This document shows positions 17,339 through 24,959 of a stretch of DNA of 64,000 bases, piece after piece. Every line of letters starts with the position of its first letter. Position 1 is the first letter of the stretch. The notes under the pieces were generated by a model. It had not been told where the DNA came from. It did no database searches and saw only the letters and a program-made list of their open reading frames with translations. Source of the DNA: Chitinophagaceae bacterium UBA7600 (GTDB lineage Bacteria; Bacteroidota; Bacteroidia; Chitinophagales; Chitinophagaceae); assembly GCA_002478885.1 (NCBI GenBank), contig DLKC01000057.1, forward strand, positions 1 to 64,000, read 5' to 3'. The position numbers and the translations under genes are program-made.

Positions 17339-18052
17339 TTAATCTTTAACACATCTTACCGAACAACCATTCCCTTTTACGCCTGAGTAATGCGGAAATT
17401 TGGCATTAAAGGAAAACAAGTCACGCACGCCGCCATAGGCCGAATATTCCTCGGTGGAACTCCACAAAAAGGCCATGTCTCCCAGGTCAACAAAATAACC
17501 ATCATACACACGGTAACCGCCTGGCAAGGCTTTAAAATGGCTGCTGTTGGTAGCTCCTTTATTTGGCGTAAACCAATGTACCGTACCAGCTTCTTTTAAA
17601 CTTCCGCCTGATACTTTGTCGCCACCAAGATATGCTGACAGAGTTGTCCATTCTTCATTGCTGGCAACGTGCCAACCCTCAGGAGCCAATCCACGAGGAT
17701 CATTTACAGCATACCAGTTATACAATTTACCATAGACAGCACCCGTTGCAGAATCGTTGTTATACCAGCACCATGCGCCTGTGGTTAAACTATTCCATTC
17801 AGTTGGATCAGTAACCTGCGGTATCCTGTCTCCGTTCCTGTAGCGGCTAACCTGTAAATTTCTTTTCATCCACACTTGTGTGCCAATCGTTACCTCGACG
17901 ATATTAGCAGTTGCATCAGTCTCGGTTATTGCTGCCTGTGATGAATTTTCGTCATCAGCAAGGTGCGTTTGAATACTACTGTTTTCTTTTTTGCAGGAAA
18001 CAAACAGCAACAGCATAAAAACTGCCAGTCCTGCTTTTCTTGTCGCTTTCAT
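17339..18052 (-). CDS. FISUMP-domain lipoprotein (A2)
   Basis: A 237-residue predicted lipoprotein. The signal peptide ends at the lipobox LLFVSCKKE. The rest is one FISUMP domain (Fibrobacter succinogenes major paralogous domain), with VTIGTQVWMKRNLQVSRYR at the start, GAWCWYNNDSATGAVYGKLY, NWYAVNDPRGLAPEGWHVAS, LWSSTE and the C-terminal GCSVRCVKD. The function is unknown; the fold is thought to be related to C-type lectin/FGE-like domains of surface proteins. It is the last gene of a four-gene minus-strand cluster and strongly resembles the first, at 19492-20202. Confidence 0.88.
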   Translation of the reverse strand: MKATRKAGLAVFMLLLFVSCKKENSSIQTHLADDENSSQAAITETDATANIVEVTIGTQVWMKRNLQVSRYRNGDRIPQVTDPTEWNSLTTGAWCWYNNDSATGAVYGKLYNWYAVNDPRGLAPEGWHVASNEEWTTLSAYLGGDKVSGGSLKEAGTVHWFTPNKGATNSSHFKALPGGYRVYDGYFVDLGDMAFLWSSTEEYSAYGGVRDLFSFNAKFPHYSGVKGNGCSVRCVKD

Positions 18053-18134
18053 AGTGCATGTATTTGATAAACAAAAAATTGTTCACTATTCTATCAAATG
18101 CTGATAAATTCCGGCTCCAGTGCCATCAACCTTA

Positions 18135-18731
18135 TTAAAAAGCCCGAATTGCCCGAACATGGCTTGCGTAATGTTTATCCAGGTCAAAGTATTGATACCC
18201 GTCATCGAAACGCTGACCCCATGCCTGGTTCTCATTGGACTCACTCGAGCTCCAATACCCGCTAAGGAAGAAACTACCCCCAATAATGGCTTTGTTTTTA
18301 TATATCTCGTTTAATTCATCCTTCGAGGGCAAAAACCAGTCCGTGTACCCGCTGTGTTTTGATTTTGCAGAGTATAAGGCAGCGTAATAACCCGCCCTAC
18401 CTTGTGATACTATAATCTTCCGGGTATTCGCTTTTCGTGAGCCAATGCGCGTGGCCGTCGCCCCCGCGTTTGTATATATTCCGTTCCACCAAGCATAACT
18501 TCCCAGGTCAACTGTATCTGCTATTAAACCATGCAAACTGTCTTTTGTTATCCAGAATATAACACCTCCGCCAAATCTTTCACCGATATAGTGAGCAGTG
18601 TTCATCGACGCGCTATTGGCATTGTCATTCGTTTGCGTATTTACAGATTGCGGTATGCCAAGGGGTTGTTTACTGCAGGAGATTGCCAACAGCATGATAC
18701 ATCCCATTGCCGCTTTGATAATTCTTTTCAT
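18135..18731 (-). CDS. DUF1566 (Lcl C-terminal-like) lipoprotein (B2)
   Basis: A 198-residue lipoprotein with signal MKRIIKAAMGCIMLLAISCSK; the lipobox Cys is about residue 19. The domain pattern is GERFGGGVIFWITKDSLHGL, SGYTDWFLPSKDELNEIY and GYWSSSESNENQAWGQRF, which I recognise as the DUF1566/Lcl family of surface proteins. It shares most of these blocks with the neighbour at 18818-19417, so the two are recent tandem duplicates. No enzymatic role is evident; display or adhesion is possible. Confidence 0.85.
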   Translation of the reverse strand: MKRIIKAAMGCIMLLAISCSKQPLGIPQSVNTQTNDNANSASMNTAHYIGERFGGGVIFWITKDSLHGLIADTVDLGSYAWWNGIYTNAGATATRIGSRKANTRKIIVSQGRAGYYAALYSAKSKHSGYTDWFLPSKDELNEIYKNKAIIGGSFFLSGYWSSSESNENQAWGQRFDDGYQYFDLDKHYASHVRAIRAF

Positions 18732-18817
18732 ACCAATCGTTTTATGTACCTATTAATTACGTTTTAAGATGCCCCTGCGGAGACAGGTTCCCGATTTAAG
18801 GGACATCATCCTATTGT

Positions 18818-19417
18818 TTAAAAAGCGCGAATTGCCCTGACATTAACGACAGCACCCCAATAACCTATACCCTGTGCTCCGTCCAATTCAAATAGTTGCA
18901 GCCAAACATTGCCGTCATTATTGGCATCGGAAGAACTCCAATATTCATGCTTCTGAAAGCCACCTACGAGAAACCTTCTTAGATAAAGCTTGTTCAATTC
19001 TTCCTTTGACGGTAGAAACCAGTCAGTATATCCACTCCTTTCCGATTTTTCACATTCGAGTGCTGCATAACTACCTTTCTTACCTTGTGCCAAAATAATT
19101 TTTCGTGTGTTAGATTTACCCGAACCAATTCGGGTTCCGGTTGCATTGGTCTGAGTATATGCGGAAGGTTCCTCCCAGGAGAAAGCCCCTAAATCAGTGG
19201 TATCTGCTATTAAGCCATGCATGCTATCCGGCGTCATCCAGAAAATAATACCACCGCCAAACCGTTCGCCTATATAGTGACCAGTGTTAATTGCCGCTCT
19301 ATTAATATTTTCAGTCATCTGCGCATTTACCAATTGAGGTGTGCCAAGCGGTTGTTTACTGCAGGAAATTGCCAGCAGCATCACACATCCTGTTGCCGCT
19401 TTGAAAATTTTTTTCAT
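18818..19417 (-). CDS. DUF1566 (Lcl C-terminal-like) lipoprotein (B1)
   Basis: A 199-residue paralogue of the preceding entry. The signal is MKKIFKAATGCVMLLAISCSK, followed by GERFGGGIIFWMTPDSMHGL, SGYTDWFLPSKEELNKLY and EYWSSSDANNDGNVWLQLF. The longer reading frame starting at 19489 would bury the signal peptide, so the ATG at 19417 is chosen. It differs from its sister mostly in the middle (FSWEEPSAYTQTNATG versus WWNGIYTNAGATA), where a ligand surface could have diverged. Confidence 0.85.
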   Translation of the reverse strand: MKKIFKAATGCVMLLAISCSKQPLGTPQLVNAQMTENINRAAINTGHYIGERFGGGIIFWMTPDSMHGLIADTTDLGAFSWEEPSAYTQTNATGTRIGSGKSNTRKIILAQGKKGSYAALECEKSERSGYTDWFLPSKEELNKLYLRRFLVGGFQKHEYWSSSDANNDGNVWLQLFELDGAQGIGYWGAVVNVRAIRAF

Positions 19418-19491
19418 AACAATCGTTTTTAGTAACTGGAATAATTGCCGGTTAAGATACCTTTCGGAGACTACCGATCTGCTTGGCATTG

Positions 19492-20202
19492 CTAGTTTTT
19501 AATGCACCGGACAGAGATACCATCTCTTTTATCTGCCTGGCCCCTGCAAACACTACCGTCATTGTAATTGAGGCGCAGGTACCATGCTCCGGCATTGTTG
19601 GCAGTAGAACTCCAGCCCCAGCCGTACATCCCAAAATAAAGAAATGAGCCGTTATTGTAGCGGTTGCCTGCAGCAAGGCCGGTGAAACCGCTGCTATTTG
19701 TTGCATTGGTATTTGGGGCAAGCCAGTGTGCTGTTCCCGGCTCTTTCATTTTTCCGCCCGCAATAGCTTCGCCACCTAAAAAAGTGGTCAGGACAGTCCA
19801 TTCCTCATTGCTGGGGATATGAAAACCTTTGGGTGCCAGGCCCCTTGGGTCATGTACAGCGTACCAATTGTAAATTTTCCCATAGACCGCACCGGCAGCG
19901 GAATCGTTTTCATGCCAACACCATGCACCTGTGGTAAGTTTGGACCATGCCTCAGGATCTTTAACCTGCGGTATTTTGTCACCATTCCTGTAAAAACCAA
20001 CATTCAGGTTTCTTTGCATCCATACCTGTGTGCCGATCGTTACCAAAACAGCATTGCCGGTTAAGTTGTCGTTTAGCATTACTGTCTGCGCTAAATTTTG
20101 CTGGTTTGTCTTATGCGTTGCTACCGCTACGTTTTCCTTTGTGCAGGAAATCGCAATGAACAATCCGGTTATTGCGAAGCCTCGTTTTATTGTTGCTTTC
20201 AT
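19492..20202 (-). CDS. FISUMP-domain lipoprotein (A1)
   Basis: A 236-residue lipoprotein with signal MKATIKRGFAITGLFIAISC. The FISUMP domain has VTIGTQVWMQRNLNVGFYR, GAWCWHENDSAAGAVYGKIY, NWYAVHDPRGLAPKGFHIPS, WSSTANNAGAWYLRLNY and GISVRCIKN. It is the first gene of the cluster A1-B1-B2-A2; gaps of about 75-90 bp suggest one transcript or a set of closely spaced ones. No clear TAnnTTTG box is seen directly upstream. Confidence 0.88.
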   Translation of the reverse strand: MKATIKRGFAITGLFIAISCTKENVAVATHKTNQQNLAQTVMLNDNLTGNAVLVTIGTQVWMQRNLNVGFYRNGDKIPQVKDPEAWSKLTTGAWCWHENDSAAGAVYGKIYNWYAVHDPRGLAPKGFHIPSNEEWTVLTTFLGGEAIAGGKMKEPGTAHWLAPNTNATNSSGFTGLAAGNRYNNGSFLYFGMYGWGWSSTANNAGAWYLRLNYNDGSVCRGQADKRDGISVRCIKN

Positions 20203-20472
20203 AGTTGCAGTTTTTATAAGTTAACGAAAATGTGGAGACAATAAAGCGATGGTACATTATGAGCGATTGTTATAAAGGTCGGTAATATAAATGCTAATTG
20301 TTATGCTTCACATCATGCATTCGGGTGATCAGCATCAGATAAAAACGCTGCATTAATTTGCTGAACGGCATTTCAGATGTATCAAACCATCTGTACAGAA
20401 AATACCAATATGTTGCCTTATTCGCAGATTAATACTATATTGACCGCCAGTTTGAACCCCCAAAAGCCAAAC

Positions 20473-21894
20473 ATGCAATCTATTACTCCGCCCGATCTGA
20501 AACACATAATAGCCCTGCAAGGCCTGCCAGAAGAACACCTGCAATGGATTATTGACCACTGTGAATACCGCGAATATGCCGACGGGGAAATCATTGCCAA
20601 ATATGGGGAAGAAGCACAAATAATGTGGATCGCGCTTGTGGGTAAAGTTGCTTTTTACATGTACCTGAATGGCCGCCAGGTTTATTATTTCACTTTTGAC
20701 AATAACAATATTACAGGCGGTGTTGGCGGACTTATGCCCTATTCAAGAATGAAGACTTACCCGGGGTATTCTTATGCTGTTGGCGAAGTAAAAATGCTGC
20801 GCATGCATAAGGATCATTTTCATGAACTGGAATTGCTGAACCCGGAGTTTATTCAAAAACTGATTGGCTATATGACCCAGCGGGCACGGGCATTTGCCAC
20901 AACGCAGTTGCAGCATGAGAAAGTGAATGCGCTGGGTAACCTTGCAGCGGGCATAGCACACGAATTAAATAACCCGGCATCGGCAATCAAAGGCATCTCG
21001 GACGAATTGATCAAAAGACTTGACCGCAATTATCACCTGACAAAAAAAATGCTTGAGTGCGATACCACCCCCGAAGGAATTCAGCGCATTCACGAATTGG
21101 TCGAACAGAAAGAGAACAATAAAGACAATAGGGCAAAACGTTCTGCATTGCAGCGAATTGAAGAAGAGGATACCATGACCGACTGGCTGCAGGATAATGG
21201 CATCCATCAAAGAGAAGTGGCCGAAACACTTGCAGAGTATGGCTTTTCTGTCGATGAGCTTGACGCGTTGCAAAAAAAACTTGGCGAAAAAACCTTTACC
21301 TGTGTTGTTCCGTGGCTGGAAAACCTGATAGGCTCGCGCAAAATTATCAACGATATGGCCGAGGCTTCAACGCGCATCTCCCGGCTTGTGGGATCGATAA
21401 AAAGCCATGTTCACATGGACCGAACCAACGACCTCCAGCCTTCCGATATTCATAAGGATATTGATAACACGCTTATTTTGCTCGGTTTTAAATTGAGGGA
21501 AAAGAATATTGAGGTGATCAAAAAATTCTGGCCCGGCATGCCCGAAATTCCCGTATATGTGGGCGAACTGAACCAGGTATGGACCAACCTGATTGACAAT
21601 GCGATTTTTGCATTGGATAAAAACGGGACCATTACTATAGAAACCTCAACCGATCAAAAAAACTTATACGTTAATATTATTGATAACGGGCCGGGTATTC
21701 CTAAAGAAATCGTATCCCGTATTTTTGATCCATTCTTTACAACAAAAAAAGTGGGAGAAGGCACAGGTATCGGCCTCGATATTGTGAACAGGATCATCAA
21801 AGGGCATGAAGGCACTATTAAAGTAGTTTCAGAGCCCGGTCGCACCGAATTCAGCATTTCCATCCCCATAGTGCATAAAGCAGCAACAACTTAA
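20473..21894 (+). CDS. Histidine kinase with N-terminal cyclic-nucleotide-binding domain
   Basis: A 473-residue sensor kinase without membrane segments. An N-terminal CRP-like nucleotide-binding beta-barrel (about 1-130, with EYREYADGEIIAKYGEEA) precedes the phosphoacceptor His163 in LAAGIAHELNNPASAI. A long insert of about 110 residues rich in charged helices (about 175-290) lies between the H-box and the rest of the dimerisation region. The ATPase domain has N-box NLIDNAIFAL, G1 DNGPGIP and G2 GTGIGLDIV. An in-frame ATG at 20377 adds 32 unstructured residues; I use the ATG at 20473. The next gene, 25 bp on, encodes a receiver-flavoprotein fusion, so the kinase probably phosphorylates it. 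Confidence 0.9.
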   Translation: MQSITPPDLKHIIALQGLPEEHLQWIIDHCEYREYADGEIIAKYGEEAQIMWIALVGKVAFYMYLNGRQVYYFTFDNNNITGGVGGLMPYSRMKTYPGYSYAVGEVKMLRMHKDHFHELELLNPEFIQKLIGYMTQRARAFATTQLQHEKVNALGNLAAGIAHELNNPASAIKGISDELIKRLDRNYHLTKKMLECDTTPEGIQRIHELVEQKENNKDNRAKRSALQRIEEEDTMTDWLQDNGIHQREVAETLAEYGFSVDELDALQKKLGEKTFTCVVPWLENLIGSRKIINDMAEASTRISRLVGSIKSHVHMDRTNDLQPSDIHKDIDNTLILLGFKLREKNIEVIKKFWPGMPEIPVYVGELNQVWTNLIDNAIFALDKNGTITIETSTDQKNLYVNIIDNGPGIPKEIVSRIFDPFFTTKKVGEGTGIGLDIVNRIIKGHEGTIKVVSEPGRTEFSISIPIVHKAATT

Positions 21895-21919
21895 CGCAGC
21901 TATTTACAAACAATAAACA

Positions 21920-23581
21920 ATGAAACTTCCCTACATTATTCTAGTCGATGATGATATACAGGTCTTGCGTGCTATACAGCGTGATATCAGGAACAAGTAC
22001 CGTGATGAATACAAGATAGCCGCAACAGAATCAGCTATTGAAGCATTGGAACTCATCAAAGAGCTGAAGCTTAAAAACGAAGCGGTTGCTTTGTTTATTT
22101 CCGATCAGCGCATGCCTGAAATGGAAGGTATTGCCTTTCTTGAGCTTGCTAACGAAATATTCCCCGATGCAAAAAAGGTATTGCTCACCGCATACTCCGA
22201 TATTGAAGCAGCCATCAAAGCGATCAACAATGTGAAACTCGACTATTACCTGCTGAAACCCTGGCACCCGGCAGAAGAAAAATTGTTCCCGGTTGTCAAC
22301 GATCTGCTCGACGAGTGGCACGCGCTCTATAAACCCGACCATGAAGCAATACGCATTATCGGCTTTCAATGGTCGCCAAAATCTCACAAGGTAAAAGAGT
22401 TCCTTTCCGGCAACCTCGTACCGTATGTATGGATAAACGTTGAAACCGATGCCGACGCTGAGAAATATTTAGTCAGCGCCAATGCATCCAGGTCCGATCT
22501 TCCATTGATCGTTTTAAAGGATGGAAATGCATTGACAGATCCTTCTTTAACAGCGCTTGCTTCCGCCGTTGGCTTACAGCAAAAAGCAAGCAAGGAAATG
22601 TATGATGTACTTATTATCGGCGCAGGCCCTGCGGGGCTTGCAGCTTCGGTATATGGCTCCTGCGAAGGATTAAAGACTTTACTCATTGAGAGTAGCAATC
22701 CCGGCGGGCAAGCGAGCAGCAGTGCACGTATTGAAAACTATCTTGGCTTTCCGACCGGGCTTTCAGGGGCCGATCTTTCGCGCAGAGCCATCACCCAAAC
22801 ACTTCGTTTCGGAACAGAAATACTCACGCCCATAGAAGTCAAAAGCATCACCGTAAAAGATGGTTATAAGATCACAGAATTAACCAACGGCTCATTCATA
22901 CACAGTAAATCCATCGTTATCGCAACCGGCGTTGCTTACAGGAAACTGGACATTCCCGGCATCGATAATTTCGCAGGCGCCGGTGTTTACTATGGCGCCG
23001 CATCTGTTGAAGCGCACGCATGCCGCAACGAACCAATTTATATTGTCGGCGGCGGCAACTCTGCCTGCCAGGCCGCATTGTATATGGCCAAGTTTGCCAG
23101 CGAAGTAAACATCGTAATCAGGCGCGATGCCCTGTCGCAGGTGGCTGCAAACTACCTCGTGGAAAACATCGGTAACACGCCGAACATCAGGATCATCACG
23201 CATACAGATGTGGTTGCATGTTCAGGCTCCACGATACTGGAAAATATTACTCTGCGAAATGCAAAAACCGGCGAAGAAACGATCGTACCCACCAAGGCAT
23301 TGTTTATTTATATCGGCACGAGGCCAGGTACCGATTGGCTGAATGACCTTGTGCTAAAAGATGAAAAAGGTTATATACTCTCCGGCAGCGATGTAGTAAA
23401 AGCACCCACTTATAATACCACCTGGAAATTAAAACGAGAACCATTTTTACCCGAGACCAGCATCCCCGGAATTTTCGCCACGGGCGATGTACGTTATGGT
23501 GCAATGACGGGCATCTCGGCCGCGGTAGGCGAAGGTTCCATGGCCATTCGCTTTGTAAGAAAATATTTACAGGAGATGTAG
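21920..23581 (+). CDS. Receiver / glutaredoxin-like / thioredoxin-reductase-like fusion protein
   Basis: A 553-residue three-domain protein. Residues 1-125 are a response-regulator receiver (acidic pair in LVDDD, phosphoacceptor Asp62 in FISDQRMPEMEG, Lys in LLKPW). Residues 143-215 look like a glutaredoxin/thioredoxin fold, but the place of the CxxC motif reads QWSPKSHK (150-157). Residues 227-553 are a two-domain flavoprotein of the thioredoxin reductase class: FAD motif GAGPAG (234-239), NAD(P) motif GGGNSA, and the C-terminal FAD motif FATGDVRYG. The usual CATC redox pair is absent; that position reads YYGAASVEA (357-365). It resembles entries known as fused response regulator/thioredoxin-disulfide reductase. 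Without the cysteines, disulfide reductase activity is doubtful; a phosphorylation-controlled NAD(P)H-flavin oxidoreductase or sensor is inferred. Confidence 0.9.
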   Translation: MKLPYIILVDDDIQVLRAIQRDIRNKYRDEYKIAATESAIEALELIKELKLKNEAVALFISDQRMPEMEGIAFLELANEIFPDAKKVLLTAYSDIEAAIKAINNVKLDYYLLKPWHPAEEKLFPVVNDLLDEWHALYKPDHEAIRIIGFQWSPKSHKVKEFLSGNLVPYVWINVETDADAEKYLVSANASRSDLPLIVLKDGNALTDPSLTALASAVGLQQKASKEMYDVLIIGAGPAGLAASVYGSCEGLKTLLIESSNPGGQASSSARIENYLGFPTGLSGADLSRRAITQTLRFGTEILTPIEVKSITVKDGYKITELTNGSFIHSKSIVIATGVAYRKLDIPGIDNFAGAGVYYGAASVEAHACRNEPIYIVGGGNSACQAALYMAKFASEVNIVIRRDALSQVAANYLVENIGNTPNIRIITHTDVVACSGSTILENITLRNAKTGEETIVPTKALFIYIGTRPGTDWLNDLVLKDEKGYILSGSDVVKAPTYNTTWKLKREPFLPETSIPGIFATGDVRYGAMTGISAAVGEGSMAIRFVRKYLQEM

Positions 23582-23630
23582 CCGGGCAGAAGCATTCCAT
23601 GGCATCATCGTTGTGTCACTCACTTATACG
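23578..23630 (-). repeat. Dispersed intergenic element, copy 8 (paired-change core)
   Basis: Reverse; its box GTAGCCGGGC overlaps the stop codon of the receiver-flavoprotein gene. Core TTGTGTCACTC (23611-23621), preceded by ATGGCATCATCG. Confidence 0.75.
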
Positions 23631-23671
23631 TTCACCAAATTGGCGGCAATTAATTGTTCATTATAATAACC

Positions 23672-23974
23672 ATGATTTACTTCACACAATTGGTCTACAT
23701 TTTAGAAGGGCAGGAAAATATTTTCGACCAGTTTGAAGCGGTCGCCATCCCGGCTATTTCAAAATACAATGGCAAACTGTTGCTCCGGTTACGACCATCA
23801 GCAGCGGATTATATCGAAAGCAACATTGAACTGCCTTACGAAATTCATTTTGTTGAATTTGAAACAGAAAATGATTTTACCCGTTTTATGGAGGATGAGG
23901 GAAGAAAGCAATTTCTGCACCTGAAAGAACAATCGATAAAATCGGTTGTGCTGATAAAAGGTACGAAGCTGTAA
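23672..23974 (+). CDS. DUF1330 family protein
   Basis: A 100-residue single-domain protein of the dimeric alpha/beta-barrel (ferredoxin-like) class. MIYFTQLVYILEGQENIFDQ, AIPAISKYNGKLLLRLRP and IHFVEFETENDFTRFMEDE match the DUF1330 pattern. Such proteins are small and cytoplasmic and have no settled function. The start is the ATG at 23672; a TTG at 23654 would add six hydrophobic residues. It follows the receiver-flavoprotein gene after a 90-bp gap holding a dispersed element, so a shared transcript is uncertain. Confidence 0.8.
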   Translation: MIYFTQLVYILEGQENIFDQFEAVAIPAISKYNGKLLLRLRPSAADYIESNIELPYEIHFVEFETENDFTRFMEDEGRKQFLHLKEQSIKSVVLIKGTKL

Positions 23975-24078
23975 AAATGATTGCACACCGGTATTTTATA
24001 AACCGAACAAAAACAATCTCTGCATACAACGAAAGCGGCAAACACTATTTCAAGTTGCTGTTGAACACTGTATCAACA

Positions 24079-24140
24079 GCACAAGAGTGCGACGCAAGAG
24101 CCGATGCCATGAAAATCTGCAGCCTGCTAACAAAACATTG
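24079..24140 (+). repeat. Dispersed intergenic element, copy 9 (long conserved copy)
   Basis: Forward; core GTGCGACGCAA at 24087-24097. From CACAAGAG to AACAAAACATT it is nearly identical over about 60 bp to copy 12, which marks the outer limits of the element. Confidence 0.9.
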
Positions 24141-24224
24141 CTGTCCGTTTAAAAGCATTTATTGTAAAAAAAATGCATAACCTGCCTTGACGCGAAATGA
24201 TAAATGCGAGTTAATACTACATAA

Positions 24225-24905
24225 CTAAATGAGCCCCTTTTTGTAAGCGATGCGCATGGCCTGCGCCTTGCTGTTTACATGAAGTTTCTGATAAATATTA
24301 GCGATATGCTTACGCACCGTGAGCACACTTATGCCTGTAATATCTGCAATGCGTTTGGCATCGTACCCTGTAATTGTATACTGAAGTATCTCCTTTTCTC
24401 TTTGCGACAGCACTGAAGTAATGGCATCGCTGCCTTGTTGCCTGGAGACTTCGGGCAGCGAAGCTTTACTGAGCAAATCCATTGCCTTTCTGGCAATTGC
24501 GGCACTCATGGGTGCTCCTCCATATATCATAATACTCGTGATTGCATTATACAGGGCTTCAGCATTTTCATCTTTCAAAAGATAGCCGCTTGCGCCGGCC
24601 TTTATTGCTTCGAATATCTTATCATCATCATCGAAAATAGTGAGCACAATAAAAAAAAGGTCAGGATAAAGAGGCTTAGCCAAGCTGATCGCTTGTATTC
24701 CATCCATTTCCGGCATTTCAATATCCATAAAAATCACTTGTGGCATTTTTCCCAATGGCAACCCGTTTAACTGGTTTAGACAATCCTTTCCGTTTACAGC
24801 CGAGAAACAAAGATTCAGGTCATTAAACTGTTTAATTTTATTACCGATGGTGTTCCGGTTAATAGCTTTGTCGTCAACTATGCCTATGCGAATGCTTGTA
24901 TTCAT
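24225..24905 (-). CDS. NarL/LuxR-family response regulator
   Basis: A 226-residue two-domain regulator. The receiver domain (1-125) has the acidic pair VDDK, phosphoacceptor Asp61 in IFMDIEMPEMDG, and Thr/Lys switch residues (FFIVLTIFDDD, SGYLLKDEN). The C-terminal LuxR-type helix-turn-helix (about 160-226) has LSQREKEILQYTITGYDAK and GISVLTVRKHIANIYQKL. The start at 24905 leaves a normal N-terminus. The gene lies 54 bp downstream of a HisKA_3-type kinase gene on the same strand, the typical cognate pair. Confidence 0.93.
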   Translation of the reverse strand: MNTSIRIGIVDDKAINRNTIGNKIKQFNDLNLCFSAVNGKDCLNQLNGLPLGKMPQVIFMDIEMPEMDGIQAISLAKPLYPDLFFIVLTIFDDDDKIFEAIKAGASGYLLKDENAEALYNAITSIMIYGGAPMSAAIARKAMDLLSKASLPEVSRQQGSDAITSVLSQREKEILQYTITGYDAKRIADITGISVLTVRKHIANIYQKLHVNSKAQAMRIAYKKGLI

Positions 24906-24959
24906 AATAATGATATGCCGCAATTTGGGTTATTGCACCTGTTTCCACAATACCTAATT

